This document shows positions 8,056 through 18,008 of a DNA stretch of 54,315 nt, piece by piece. The notes under the pieces are model-generated. The model did no database searches. It had not been told where the DNA came from and saw only the letters and a list, made by a program, of their open reading frames with translations. The position numbers and the translations under genes are program-made. Source of the stretch: Verrucomicrobiaceae bacterium. GTDB lineage: Bacteria; Verrucomicrobiota; Verrucomicrobiia; Verrucomicrobiales; DEV007. Every line of letters starts with the position of its first letter. The first letter of the stretch is position 1. Where the stretch lies: contig SHBV01000017.1 in assembly GCA_004211885.1 (NCBI GenBank), positions 1-54,315 of the forward strand, given 5' to 3'.

Positions 8056-10944
8056 TTAAGGAACAGAACGATCTGATTTGAGTGCCTCAAGTCTTTTCAA
8101 GAGCATCGGAAAGAGCTCATCTTTTTTTAATGAGTTTACCTCTTTATTGATGTAGTTAGCTGCTGAATCAAGGAGGCCCGCATCGAGCAGATCTTCAACG
8201 AAGTTCAGGGGCCTCGCTGATGATATTTGTTTTGAAGCCCATAGCCCGCTGAACGGAACCGAACGTGATCTGAGTTGAGTTCCCTCTATATGGATATTAA
8301 CGCAATCTTCTAATAATACATTCTGATCAATGTGCCCTCTATAAATCGCACAGAGTCTGTTCTTTTGATCGATTAGAAAAGAGATTGGAGTTGGAATTTT
8401 CCGTTCAGAAATATCAAAGAAATGATCATAAGTTAACTGAATGAGCCGCAGTTTTTCGGGATCACTGAGGGCTAGATTTGACTCACTAATCAATTGCAGA
8501 TGGACATTCTTAGGAGGGGACAATTTCCATTCTTGTTTTTGAGCGGCGCATACTTTGCAATCCTCAACAGTGAGGCAAATGAGAAGCGGTTTTTCTTTTG
8601 CTTCCGGAGGACGTTCGAACAACGCGGTCAGAGGTAGTCGCTGTGAGAGAAAAGTCCTGTCTTTAAAAGTTTCTTTGAAAGGGCTTGGGTCCTTTACAAT
8701 TTCCTTTGAACGTACCTTCAGGTCGATCGGTTCTGACCCTTGTTCAATGTAATAGTTGCCTGGAACAACATTGGAAATTATTTGAGCTTCATTGCCAGGC
8801 CAAAAGATTTCTATTTCCTCAATAACATCTTCTTTAGCGAGTCCAAAATGAAGTGTCTTAGATGACTGTGCAAGGAAACCGGACCCGGCTGTGACTGTTC
8901 GAGTCTGAGGTAAGTTGTCCCTGGCCTTAAGAATGACCCGGGCTCCTATAGCATCCCTGTTGCATGATTTACCGCTCAAATGAATGTTGATTCCTTGCCC
9001 ACTTGAAGGATTAGAATTTTGAAAAAATCTGATCTGTGGACCGCTTCGGTTACTTATCCAAATATCTAGGTCTCCGTCCAGATCCCAGTCAGTCAAGCAA
9101 ACTGAGCGACCGTCATCTTTAGAATCGAGGCCAGTGATACTTGAAACATTTTTAAATGATCCTTCCTCGTTATTAAAAATAACATGCGATTCACTACCCG
9201 AAAAGGACGCCCCCCTACGAACATATTCCTGAAGTTGTCGAGCAGGATCAGAACCGTCAAGGCCAGGCCCTATCCCGGAATTTCCTAGCGGCACAACTTG
9301 CCGCCAAAAAAAACTTCACAAATCATCGGTGCGTGGACCAGAAATGTAACCGTTGGCAACGATCAGGTCCTCCCACCCATCATTGTTAAGATCAGCGAAG
9401 ACGCTACTCCATGCCCACCTTCCCATCGTTGTGGCAGGGCCTGAATCGATGTATCGACCATTCTTTTGTTGTTTGAACAAGGTATTGCCTTTCGCAAAGC
9501 GACGGTAATGTTTTGTGAGATCCTTATTTTTTGGCAAGAATCCGCTGAGCCCTGTGATTCTTTTTCCTGCATTGGAATACATGTTTCCAACGTACAGATC
9601 GGGTAAGCCGTCCCTATTATAATCGGCCCAACTCACAGACATCCCTGCTCCGCGGTCTTCAATTCCAATCTCATTTGCGATTTCAGAAAAGAATCTAGAA
9701 CCTTCACGAACATCGTTCCTGTACATCTGATTTTGGCCATAATCGTTGGCAATGTATAAGTCTGGATCACCGTCCAGATCATAATCGTGCCATGAGGCTG
9801 CTAAGCTATGTCTATCATTGCCCTCAGACAGGCCAGTCAGTGCCGTCACTTCAGAAAAGGACCATTTACCGTCGCCCCTGAAGAGTTGGTTAGAGCCCCC
9901 GTCCCTAGCATCATCAAAACGAAAAGAAGAATCATCATCCAGTGACCGGGAACCCAAAGCAAAAGTGATGAGTAGGTCCAGGTTCCCATCCATATCAAAA
10001 TCAGTTGCGCTCAATGAATGACAATCAACCTCATCAGTTTGTAAGATTCCTCGCTCGATAAAAGATAAATGCTTATCATTTTCAAGCAAAACTATTCCTG
10101 AAGGTGTAGCTAATGTCAGGTCCTGGTCTCCATCATTGTCAATGTCAATGAAAAGAGCAGAGCTCGTATGATCAAGATAATTGGCACCAGTTCTTTTAGG
10201 TGCCTCTTTGATAGTGTTATCTGCTTGGTGCAGAAAGAGCCGATTAGGAAGCCCACCTGGCTGACAAACATATATGTCATCTCTACCATCACCATCAAAG
10301 TCACCGAGGGCCATACCATTATTTATGAAAGCATCTATCCCATGAATTGATTCGATCCGTTTAAGCCAAAAATCCAGACCCATTGAAAGATGCTCTGTGA
10401 ATGCCGGTTCTTTAGCTGTTAATCGATCCGTTTCATCATTGAACCATAGGGCGGGACTTTCATTGAGAACCGTTTGTTCTGGATCACCGATTTTTAGGGC
10501 CTTTAATTGCCCGGTCTCATTCTTTGACCATGAGGATTTGAATTGGGTAATTAGACCGAAATAATTTTGGTTATTCAAACGGGCTTTCATTTCAATTCTC
10601 GCAACGGTTTGGATTGTGTTTTTCTCATGCCACATTTCAAAAACTGATGCCTTAATGTTTCGGCTCTGTTCGGAAGAATTAATGAATCGATTAGAGAATA
10701 GGCTCCATTTTTCATTGTCTGAGAATGAATCAGGTAAAGCTCCTGAAATGATTTGTTGCGCAAATAGAATCAGTTCTGATTCTATTTGCGCTGCTAATTG
10801 CTCACTTTCTTTTATTGTTGGTTGCTCACTTTGAAGTGTTGTTTCCTTTAATTCGTGAGAATCAAAGTCCTTGCCCTGCTTTTTATTACATGCAGAGAAG
10901 AAAAACAGGGCTACTAGGAGCATGACTGACGACTGAAGGAACAT
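8056..10944 (-). CDS. FG-GAP/ASPIC-UnbV lipoprotein with in-frame UGA, candidate selenoprotein
   Basis: Read as one frame with the UGA at 9318-9316 decoded, this is 962 residues; UGA is residue 543. The start is ATG 10944; a GTG directly before it also fits. Lipoprotein signal with lipobox FSAC (C19). FG-GAP/VCBS repeats with DxDxDGxxD motifs run from ~200 to 540, for example DFDGDGRDD, DYDLDGDPDL and DLNNDGWED. Around the UGA the protein reads DDL-U-SFFWRQVV. An ASPIC/UnbV domain follows (~600-700, IGARVILKA, TVTAGSGF, LHFGL). The tail (~780-900) resembles a thioredoxin-like fold, with C796-K-V-C799 and PTPISFLIDQ. The frame is continuous through the UGA with no indel and the domains join naturally, so two separate genes is unlikely. 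A hairpin just after the UGA supports selenocysteine insertion. If decoding fails, the product would be a truncated 542-residue repeat lipoprotein. Function of the family is unclear; the CXXC and Sec suggest redox chemistry at the cell surface. Confidence 0.75.
9281..9311 (-). promoter_or_regulatory. SECIS-like hairpin downstream of in-frame UGA
   Basis: In the minus-strand RNA, bases 9311-9299 pair with 9293-9281 to give 13 consecutive pairs, three of them G-U, closed by the loop AGUUG (9298-9294). The UGA is 9318-9316, so 17 nt separate it from the apical loop. Published descriptions of bacterial SECIS elements require a short stem, a loop roughly 16-37 nt after UGA and a G in the first two loop positions; all three hold. 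The G-U pairs exist only in the coding-strand RNA; in the antisense RNA they become mismatches, as expected if the structure serves this mRNA. Confidence 0.68.
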
Positions 10945-11046
10945 CACTTATTCTAACGAACTCACTCCATTATTAATAGGCAGTGTTTGCCTTTGTCTCA
11001 AATTCATTGTTTGATGCTTTAATAATTAACGTTAGAGCCACAAGTC

Positions 11047-11985
11047 ATGCGCCTTTCGATGATATTGACTCCATTCTCTGAGGAAAATCTCCAACTCGCG
11101 GCACAGATTGGTGTCGAGGAGATCGTTTTGGTGTACCCGGGACCTGAGAAAGATTCTCTAATAAAAGCCAAACGAATGGTGGATTCATTTGGCATGAGAT
11201 TAACACACATTGAAAGAAAACTTCCTCATGATCAGATCGTTCATAATTTATCTGGGCGTGATGGTCAGGTTGAAAAGATAAAGTCTCTTATCCGGGAAAT
11301 GGGAGAACTGGGCCTTGAGGTATTATGTTATAATTGGATGCCTAGTGAGGATTGGTGCAGAACAACAAAATTAAATCCTGAGCGTGGAGGATCCTACACG
11401 ACCGGATTTGATCATGGGGCAGATCAACGGACGATCACCGATGCTGACGGGGCACCTGAAACTAAAACCTCGGCGAAGGAACTTTGGGAGAACCTTGAAT
11501 GGTTTCTCGATCAGATTCTTCCCATAGCAGAGGAGGCTAGAGTCAAGCTTGCCATTCATCCTGATGACCCTCCTCTCCCTGAGTTCTGGGGCAATAAACA
11601 GATCATAACTGGTATTGAGGCCATGAAAAGTGTCACAGAAATAGCTCCTAGCTCCAGTAATGGAATTTGTTTTTGTACTGGCTCATTAGGACCTACTGGA
11701 GAGGATTTGGTAGCAGGCATTAGGACCCTCAAAGAGCATATTCATTTTGTCCATTTGAGGAATACGACCGGCGATGCAAGCTCATTCAGAGAGACGTGGC
11801 ATGACAATGGTGACTTGGATTTACCTTCGATCGTTCGTGCATTAAAAGAAATAGGCTATGAAGGAACAATTCGGCCGGATCATGTTCCTTCGATGCTGGG
11901 AGACTCGAATGAGTCACCCGGTTATGAAATGCAGGGGAGACTTTACGCGGCTGGTTATATTAGGGGGCTTCTGCAGAGCTCTTAG
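11047..11985 (+). CDS. UxuA-like mannonate dehydratase (short form)
   Basis: Sugar-acid dehydratase of the UxuA family (D-mannonate to 2-keto-3-deoxygluconate), a TIM-barrel metalloenzyme in hexuronate catabolism. Matching blocks: VLCYNWMP, AIHPDDPP (metal ligands), ICFCTGSLG, HFVHLRNT, ETWHDNGDLDL, and IRPDHVPSM followed by G-Y and AAGYIRGLL at the C-terminus. At 312 residues it is shorter than the 350-400 usual for UxuA; insertions present in E. coli UxuA seem to be missing, but all core motifs remain. It stands alone: no uxaC, kdgK or kdgA beside it. A related xylose-isomerase-like sugar enzyme of different specificity is possible. Confidence 0.83.
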   Translation: MRLSMILTPFSEENLQLAAQIGVEEIVLVYPGPEKDSLIKAKRMVDSFGMRLTHIERKLPHDQIVHNLSGRDGQVEKIKSLIREMGELGLEVLCYNWMPSEDWCRTTKLNPERGGSYTTGFDHGADQRTITDADGAPETKTSAKELWENLEWFLDQILPIAEEARVKLAIHPDDPPLPEFWGNKQIITGIEAMKSVTEIAPSSSNGICFCTGSLGPTGEDLVAGIRTLKEHIHFVHLRNTTGDASSFRETWHDNGDLDLPSIVRALKEIGYEGTIRPDHVPSMLGDSNESPGYEMQGRLYAAGYIRGLLQSS

Positions 11986-12107
11986 ATCCGATAATGATAT
12001 TTTGTTCAGCGATTATTGTTAATAATACCAGCTAAAGTCAAAAAATTTGCGAGGCTTTAAGTTATGAGCTCGACTCGTGTTCTTGAATAGCTTATTCAGT
12101 GTGTCCA

Positions 12108-13400
12108 ATGCGTTATCAAAAAATTGATCCAAAGCTTTTTGAACAAAACCGCGAGCGTCTTAGGCAGAGGCTCCCCCCGAATTCTTTAGTTATTCTTAAC
12201 TCAAATGATATCCTCCCAACTAATGCGGACGGGTCCATGCTCTTGCGCCAGAATTCTGATATTTTCTATCTGAGCGGCATTCATCAGGAGGAGACGATCC
12301 TGGTTCTATTTCCGGATGCTCCTGATGAAAAGCAGAGAGAAATGCTGTTTACCAAGGAAACATCAGAATTGATTGCGATATGGGAAGGTGACAAACACAC
12401 GAAGGAATCTGCTAGAGAAACTTCGGGAATTCATAACGTTCATTGGGTAGATGCTTTTGCTGGTACTCTGAGAATGTTAATGACTCAGGCAGAGCACGTT
12501 TTCCTTAACACGAATGAACATGCCAGAGCAACGGACCGTGTTGAGACTCGTGATTTACGTTTCATTCGTGAGACAATGAGACAATATCCTTTACATGATT
12601 TTCAGCGCTTGGCCCCAATCATGGCCGAACTTCGAATCGTCAAGAGTGATCTAGAAGTGGACCTGATCAAGAAGGCTTGTGATATCACTGAGTCTGGATT
12701 TAGGCGAGTACTAAAGTTCATTAAGCCAGGAGTCAAAGAATATCAAATTGAGGCCGAACTCCTTCATGAGTACCTCAGTCATGGATCCGATGGTTTTGCC
12801 TATGATCCAATCATTGGTTCCGGAAAAAATGCATGTGTTCTTCATTATCTAGAGAATCACGACACATGCCAAGATGGGCAAATGGTCTTGATGGATGTTG
12901 CTTCACGCTATGCAAACTATAATTCTGATCTGACGAGGACCGTTCCCGTCAATGGTCGTTTCACTGACAGGCAACGTTCTGTATATGAGGCTGTTCTGAG
13001 AACTATGAGGGCATGCAATGCAATGCTTCGTCCAGGAATGATTCTTAAGGATTATCAGGAGGAGGTAGGAAAGTTAGTACAATCTGAGCTCTTAGAATTA
13101 GGACTCATTACACAAAAAGACGTTGATGATCAGGACCCTGATAAACCTGCGTACAAGAAATATTTTATGCATGGCACTAGTCACCACATCGGACTAGATG
13201 TTCATGACGTAGGTGATAACTGGAAGCCAATATGCGAAGGCATGGTCTTTACTATTGAGCCTGGCATTTATATCCGTGAAGAAAATTTTGGATGCCGTTT
13301 GGAAAACAACTATTTCATTGGAAGAGATGAAAACATTGATCTGATGGCAACGATTCCTGTCGAAGTTGAAGAAATTGAGGAAATCATGAATTCCAATTAA
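12108..13400 (+). CDS. pepP: Xaa-Pro aminopeptidase (aminopeptidase P, M24B)
   Basis: Metallopeptidase releasing N-terminal residues before proline. With the ATG at 12108 it has 430 residues, close to E. coli PepP; a GTG three codons upstream is possible. The N-terminal AMP_N domain (~1-150) precedes the pita-bread catalytic domain. Metal ligands are visible: D263 (in LMDVASR), D274 (NSDLTRT), H355 (HGTSHHIGLDVHD), E384 (IEPGIY) and E399 (RLENNYF). Cytosolic; no signal peptide. It is preceded by a 122-bp gap and followed by 156 bp without a gene, so it is probably transcribed alone. Confidence 0.95.
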   Translation: MRYQKIDPKLFEQNRERLRQRLPPNSLVILNSNDILPTNADGSMLLRQNSDIFYLSGIHQEETILVLFPDAPDEKQREMLFTKETSELIAIWEGDKHTKESARETSGIHNVHWVDAFAGTLRMLMTQAEHVFLNTNEHARATDRVETRDLRFIRETMRQYPLHDFQRLAPIMAELRIVKSDLEVDLIKKACDITESGFRRVLKFIKPGVKEYQIEAELLHEYLSHGSDGFAYDPIIGSGKNACVLHYLENHDTCQDGQMVLMDVASRYANYNSDLTRTVPVNGRFTDRQRSVYEAVLRTMRACNAMLRPGMILKDYQEEVGKLVQSELLELGLITQKDVDDQDPDKPAYKKYFMHGTSHHIGLDVHDVGDNWKPICEGMVFTIEPGIYIREENFGCRLENNYFIGRDENIDLMATIPVEVEEIEEIMNSN

Positions 13401-13556
13401 AAACCGATCAGGGCCATTTAATTGGAATGATCATTTTGTGACCTATTTCGATAGGCATCGTCTGGTTCTTATTAGGAAGCATTGAAACTAAAAGACGCAG
13501 ATTCTTGGCGATTTGATTATCATCATTGGTAAAACTGGCGTACTGGGGTTGAACAG

Positions 13557-15092
13557 ATGGCATCCTTTGATTCGCTAGGCCTCATTCCGCAACTTTTGAA
13601 AGCAGTTCAGAAGAAAGGTTACAAGGTACCCACACCCATTCAGGCCAAGGCAATTCCTGCAATCTTATCTGGCCGGGATGTGATCGGCGGAGCACAGACT
13701 GGAACGGGTAAAACAGCAGCTTTCGTTCTGCCGATATTGCAGCAATTATTTCAGAACCGAACGAAGGACCGGTCTCCAAGAGCATTAATTCTGGCCCCAA
13801 CGCGTGAGCTCGCAGCTCAGGTCGAACGTTTCGTTGTCGATTATGGAAAAGGGTTAGGCGTTTATTCCTGTGCAATCTATGGAGGTGTTAAAATGGGGCC
13901 TCAGGTAAGTTTATTGAGGAGAGGTGTGGGAATCGTCGTTGCGACTCCTGGCCGACTCTTGGACCATGCTCAAGGAGGAACGATTAAGCTTTCAAGCGTA
14001 GAGACATTTGTGCTCGATGAGGCGGACCGGATGCTTGACATGGGCTTCATGCCTGACATTCGCAAGATCATAGCCTTACTCCCTGAGTCTCGGCAGAATC
14101 TCCTTTTTTCTGCAACGTATTCTGATGAGATTAGAAGATTATCGAAAAAGCTCCTAGATGATCCGGAAAAGATAGAGGTTGCGAGACGCAACACAGCAGC
14201 AGAACAGGTCCGACAGATTGTGCATCCTGTCGAACAGAGCCGTAAGCGTGAATTACTTGTGGAACTGATCGAATCTGGGGATTGGAATCAGGTCCTAATT
14301 TTTGCTAGGACTAGGCACGGAGCGGAAAAACTTTCAAGGTACCTTTCAAAGACGGGCGTTGATGCGGTGGCCATTCATGGGGACAAGTCTCAGGGACAAA
14401 GGACCCGAGCACTGGACCGATTCAAGAAGGGTTCTGTAAGAGTCCTAGTAGCGACGGACGTTGCTTCTCGCGGCCTAGATATAAGGCAATTGCCACGAGT
14501 CGTTAACTATGAATTACCTGACGTGGCTGAAGATTATGTGCATCGGATTGGACGGACAGGCCGCGCCGAGGAGAAGGGAGATGCGCATTCATTAGTTTGC
14601 AAGGCAGAGAGGAACAAACTTGCAGCCGTCGAAGAACTTCTTGGAAAAAAGATTGAAAGATCGGAGATTACTGGTTTTGAAGGAGAATCAATAGAACAAG
14701 GATTTTCTTCAAAAAAGGGAAGGACTAGGCAAAGGCCACGTAGCCGTTCGGGGAGAGGAGCTCCAAGGGCCGGATCTAAACCGGAAAGAGGTACGAGATC
14801 TAGACCAGAGAGAAGTCGTAGAGATTCGAATCGAAAACGATCAGATAGTTCTAGAACAACCACAGAGGAGAGGGAAACGAAGGTTAGGAGAGTTCGTAAA
14901 AAGTCCAAGAGTGAATTTGATATAAAAAAGAAAACCTCGAGAGGACCCAAGAAGGCCAGGCCAGGCGAAACGCAGGAAGCGCGTCGAAAGCGAAAACCCA
15001 AGTGGAGCACGGCAAGAAAGAAAGCAGCCAAGGTTAAGAGGGCCTCACCGGGATCAAAGGGTAAGAGAAAAGCTCCGAGACAGAAGAGGTAG
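13557..15092 (+). CDS. DEAD-box ATP-dependent RNA helicase with long basic tail
   Basis: RhlE/DeaD-type RNA helicase, acting in RNA or ribosome remodelling. Ordered motifs: Q motif [10 protein letters not shown], motif I AQTGTGKT (46-53), PTREL, TPGR, DEAD (154-157), SAT, the C-terminal-lobe [12 protein letters not shown], and HRIGRTGR (329-336). The core ends near residue ~375. After it comes a disordered tail (~390-511) dense in Arg, Lys, Ser and Gly, with [13 protein letters not shown] segments, ending in KRKAPRQKR; such tails bind RNA non-specifically. Start chosen at ATG 13557, which gives the standard N-terminus (MASFDSLGL). The reverse strand over the tail stays open only because of codon bias and is not a gene. 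Confidence 0.95.
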   Translation: MASFDSLGLIPQLLKAVQKKGYKVPTPIQAKAIPAILSGRDVIGGAQTGTGKTAAFVLPILQQLFQNRTKDRSPRALILAPTRELAAQVERFVVDYGKGLGVYSCAIYGGVKMGPQVSLLRRGVGIVVATPGRLLDHAQGGTIKLSSVETFVLDEADRMLDMGFMPDIRKIIALLPESRQNLLFSATYSDEIRRLSKKLLDDPEKIEVARRNTAAEQVRQIVHPVEQSRKRELLVELIESGDWNQVLIFARTRHGAEKLSRYLSKTGVDAVAIHGDKSQGQRTRALDRFKKGSVRVLVATDVASRGLDIRQLPRVVNYELPDVAEDYVHRIGRTGRAEEKGDAHSLVCKAERNKLAAVEELLGKKIERSEITGFEGESIEQGFSSKKGRTRQRPRSRSGRGAPRAGSKPERGTRSRPERSRRDSNRKRSDSSRTTTEERETKVRRVRKKSKSEFDIKKKTSRGPKKARPGETQEARRKRKPKWSTARKKAAKVKRASPGSKGKRKAPRQKR

Positions 15093-15230
15093 TAGGAGAC
15101 TATTTGAGAGAATAATGTAATGGCTGGGCCATAAGTTCTCATTTATGAGAAAAATTGCATAAATTGAGACTCATTTCCTGTAAAATATTTGATTCTATTT
15201 GGGTAAAGTGAGATATTCCTACGTTCCATT

Positions 15231-15725
15231 ATGAAGAAACGACTTGATGAATTGATTAGTTTTTTTAGACCCAGCCTCTTTGCTTCATTGCTTTTTATTA
15301 TCGGTACTAGCAACTCTGAACTTAGAGCGGCTGATGAGAATCCTAAAACATTGGGAAGCCTAGTTTCCGATGTTGAGGAATTAAATGAAGTAGTTTATCG
15401 ATATCAGTTAGCCGGGGGTTGGTTCAGTGAATCTGACAATGCAAAATTAATCCTTACGCGTCTAGCGATGGCTAATGGTGACTTTGGTCTTCCAAGATTA
15501 GTTAATCCTAGGGAAGAGAAATTCACGGCAATTACTGCAGAGGTTCCTCCACAAAATCAAAAATGGGTCTATTGGAATAATTCAACGAGAAGATTTCAAT
15601 TGTGGAGAGGCGTTGCTCCACATGATGTGCAGATTGTGACAGGTTTTCAGAGAGGCAAGGATAAAATTTTCACGGCTAAAGTTGGCAAGTATTCGTTTAA
15701 AAAGAAAGCAGCTAAGGCCAATTAG
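15231..15725 (+). CDS. Small secreted protein of unknown function, upstream of TonB receptor
   Basis: 164 residues with a signal peptide: a basic start, a hydrophobic stretch ~14-26, and a likely cleavage after ELRAA near residue 34. The mature part is mixed in charge and has no motif I recognise; aromatic residues cluster in KWVYWNNSTRRFQLWRG (~110-126), and the end is rich in Lys and Ala. It lies 100 bp before a TonB-dependent receptor on the same strand, so it may be co-transcribed and act in the periplasm or at the outer membrane with it. Whether it is co-expressed is inference only. Confidence 0.75.
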   Translation: MKKRLDELISFFRPSLFASLLFIIGTSNSELRAADENPKTLGSLVSDVEELNEVVYRYQLAGGWFSESDNAKLILTRLAMANGDFGLPRLVNPREEKFTAITAEVPPQNQKWVYWNNSTRRFQLWRGVAPHDVQIVTGFQRGKDKIFTAKVGKYSFKKKAAKAN

Positions 15726-15825
15726 AAAGATTTTTGCACTATGCTATTATTAGTAAAAACCGATTAATCGAGGATCACCTAATAATAATTAAGCTTTAGA
15801 GTTATGTACAGAGTGCACTAATAAA

Positions 15826-17928
15826 ATGCGCTACCTTATCTCCATTTTATATATCACTACCTATCAACTATTTGCTGATAGTTTAGAAGAGTCACAGGAA
15901 CTTGAACCAGTCACAGTCACAGCGACACGGTTCAATGAATTAGTCAATGACGTTCCTCATGATGTTTACTTGATTGAAGAGAGAGACATTCTTGAAGACA
16001 TGCCTCGTAGCCTACCTGAGGCATTTCGTTCTAACCCTAGTGTCCTTGTTCAGAAAACTGCTAATGGGAAGGGCTCTCCTTTCATACGTGGATTTACAGG
16101 GTTCAGAAATTTACTTTTGATCGATGGAATTAGGCTCAACCACGCAGCGTTTCGTGAGGGGCCTAATCAGTACTGGGCAACTGTCGATCCGCTCAGCATA
16201 TCTAGAATTGAACTCATTAAGGGTCAGGGATCTGTGCTTTATGGAAGCGATGCTATCGGCGGAACTGTGAATGTGATCACCAAAAGTGCTGACCCATTAG
16301 CATATGGAAAAGATCAACTATTTAGCGCAGGAAGCATGCTTTATCGGGGCTCATCTGCGGAGCAGAGTCATACTGGAAGGGCCGAGGGAATTGTCGGCAT
16401 TGGTCAGAGCACGGGTGTCATTCTGGGATTCACGGACAGAAGTATCGGAAACATTAAAGCTTCTGGATTAGGAGAGCTTCCACATACAGGTTTTGATGAG
16501 GCAGGCTTTGATTTGAGAATGGATCATTACTTCAATGAAAATATGAGGGGAACTTTTGCTTATCAGCAATTTGAGCAGAATGATTTATGGAGAGTTCACA
16601 AAACCATATATGGGCGTTCTTGGGAGGGCACTTCAGTTGGTCGTGAGTTGCGCCGGTTAGGAGATCAGTCGCGCCGATTAGCATATGCCCAAATCAAAGC
16701 GGATGACTTGGATGGTCCGATCCAGAAAATACATACTAGCTTATCGTGGCATAATCATGAAGAGAGTCGTTACCGTATTAAATCTAGTGGCAAGGCAGAT
16801 TACCAAGGATTTGATTTGGATAGTCTGGGAGCCTGGCTGCAGATGGAAAGTGATGCGGGAATAGGTAAGTTGAGTTATGGGACAAGTTATTATAGGGACC
16901 GGGCAGATACTTTTCGAGATGATCTTGATCAGGAAGGAAATGTTATAAGGGAAAGAATCCAAGGTCCTTTTGGAGATGATTCAACGTACGAACAGTTTGG
17001 CGTTTTCATTCAGAATCAAATCAATGTGACAGATCATTTTGATATTAATTTTGGGAGCCGGTTCACTCATGTCATTGCTGATATTGGAAAGTTTGAGGAT
17101 CCGGTTTCAAAGAACCCCAGCTCAATGAAGAATGATTGGGATGACATGTCGAGTAGTCTCAGGGGAGTCTACAAGGTAGGGAGTAGTGGGAAATTCAATG
17201 TTTTTGGCGGGGCATCACAAGGTTTCAGGGCTCCTAATTTTTCTGATCTTTCGAGATTGGATTCGGCAAGATCGAACGAAATTGAAACGCCTTCTACAGA
17301 TCTCGATCCTGAAAAATTTCTTTCCTATGAGTTAGGATCTCGTTTTGATGATAATAAATTTAGTGCAGGCATCTCTATTTTCTATACGGACATTAGGGAT
17401 ATGATTGTTCGTACACCGACGGGTAGGGTCATTGAGGACGAATTAGAGGTAATCAAAAAGAATGGTTCAGAGGGTCACGTTTATGGCATTGAGCTGGACG
17501 CTTCATATAGGATAAGTGACCGTTTCAGTGCCTTTGGATCCTTTGCGTTCAATGATGGGGTGGCAGATACTTTTCCCGATTCCTCAGCTTCATCACGCAG
17601 TGAACCTGTGAGCCGGCTCCTCCCCCCTTCAGGAATTTTTGGATTGAGATATGAATTATCTGATTCTCAATGGCTTGAGATGAGTAGTTTTATTGCTGCA
17701 AAACAAGACAATTTGAACACACGGGACAAGGGCGATTCTCAGAGAATACCTTCTGAGGGAACTCCCGGATATGCTATTTTCAATTTGAGGTATGGGTTCC
17801 AGATAAGTGAACAATTGCTTCTGACATTGTCTCTAGAAAATATCACTGACGAGGAATATCGCATTCACGGATCGGGTCAGAACGAGCCTGGGATCAACTT
17901 TATTTTTGGGGCTTCGATGACATTTTAG
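15826..17928 (+). CDS. TonB-dependent outer-membrane receptor
   Basis: 700-residue outer-membrane gated channel that imports a ligand (iron complex, cobalamin or similar) using TonB energy. Signal peptide ~1-17; TonB box region LEPVTVTATR (26-35). The plug domain (~40-150) carries IRGF, LLLIDGIRLN, RIELIKGQGSVLYGSDAIGGTVNVIT. The barrel ends in the usual LENITDEEYRIHGSGQNEPG block and a terminal aromatic residue (SMTF). The plug resembles the BtuB/haem-receptor type rather than the FecA type of the second receptor at 28202. No Fur box was seen in the 100 bp upstream, so its regulation may differ. Ligand cannot be assigned. Confidence 0.94.
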   Translation: MRYLISILYITTYQLFADSLEESQELEPVTVTATRFNELVNDVPHDVYLIEERDILEDMPRSLPEAFRSNPSVLVQKTANGKGSPFIRGFTGFRNLLLIDGIRLNHAAFREGPNQYWATVDPLSISRIELIKGQGSVLYGSDAIGGTVNVITKSADPLAYGKDQLFSAGSMLYRGSSAEQSHTGRAEGIVGIGQSTGVILGFTDRSIGNIKASGLGELPHTGFDEAGFDLRMDHYFNENMRGTFAYQQFEQNDLWRVHKTIYGRSWEGTSVGRELRRLGDQSRRLAYAQIKADDLDGPIQKIHTSLSWHNHEESRYRIKSSGKADYQGFDLDSLGAWLQMESDAGIGKLSYGTSYYRDRADTFRDDLDQEGNVIRERIQGPFGDDSTYEQFGVFIQNQINVTDHFDINFGSRFTHVIADIGKFEDPVSKNPSSMKNDWDDMSSSLRGVYKVGSSGKFNVFGGASQGFRAPNFSDLSRLDSARSNEIETPSTDLDPEKFLSYELGSRFDDNKFSAGISIFYTDIRDMIVRTPTGRVIEDELEVIKKNGSEGHVYGIELDASYRISDRFSAFGSFAFNDGVADTFPDSSASSRSEPVSRLLPPSGIFGLRYELSDSQWLEMSSFIAAKQDNLNTRDKGDSQRIPSEGTPGYAIFNLRYGFQISEQLLLTLSLENITDEEYRIHGSGQNEPGINFIFGASMTF

Positions 17929-18008
17929 TTTTGATTGCTAAGAAACGATTCTTGGAATTGAGATCCTTTCTATTGATCAGGTAGCGGATCCGAGCAAGAA
18001 TCTACATT

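Noticed and set aside
9306..9313. Frameshift at the run of eight A/T bases beside the UGA
   Set aside because: Both halves are already in the same frame, so no indel is needed; adding or removing a base would break one of them.
9316..9318. UGA as evidence of an altered genetic code (UGA read as Trp)
   Set aside because: Other genes in the window end in UGA (for example at 5722, 21420, 25206, 31263 and 33645) and use UGG for Trp normally, so general reassignment does not fit.
8056..10947. Two separate genes, one ending at 9316 and one starting with GTG at 9294
   Set aside because: The second would start in mid-domain, inside a hairpin and without a ribosome site, and the frame is continuous across the UGA.
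14534..15142. 202-codon open frame antisense to the helicase tail
   Set aside because: Lies opposite Arg/Lys/Ser-rich codons that rarely produce reverse stops; the translated product has low-complexity content and no recognisable domain.
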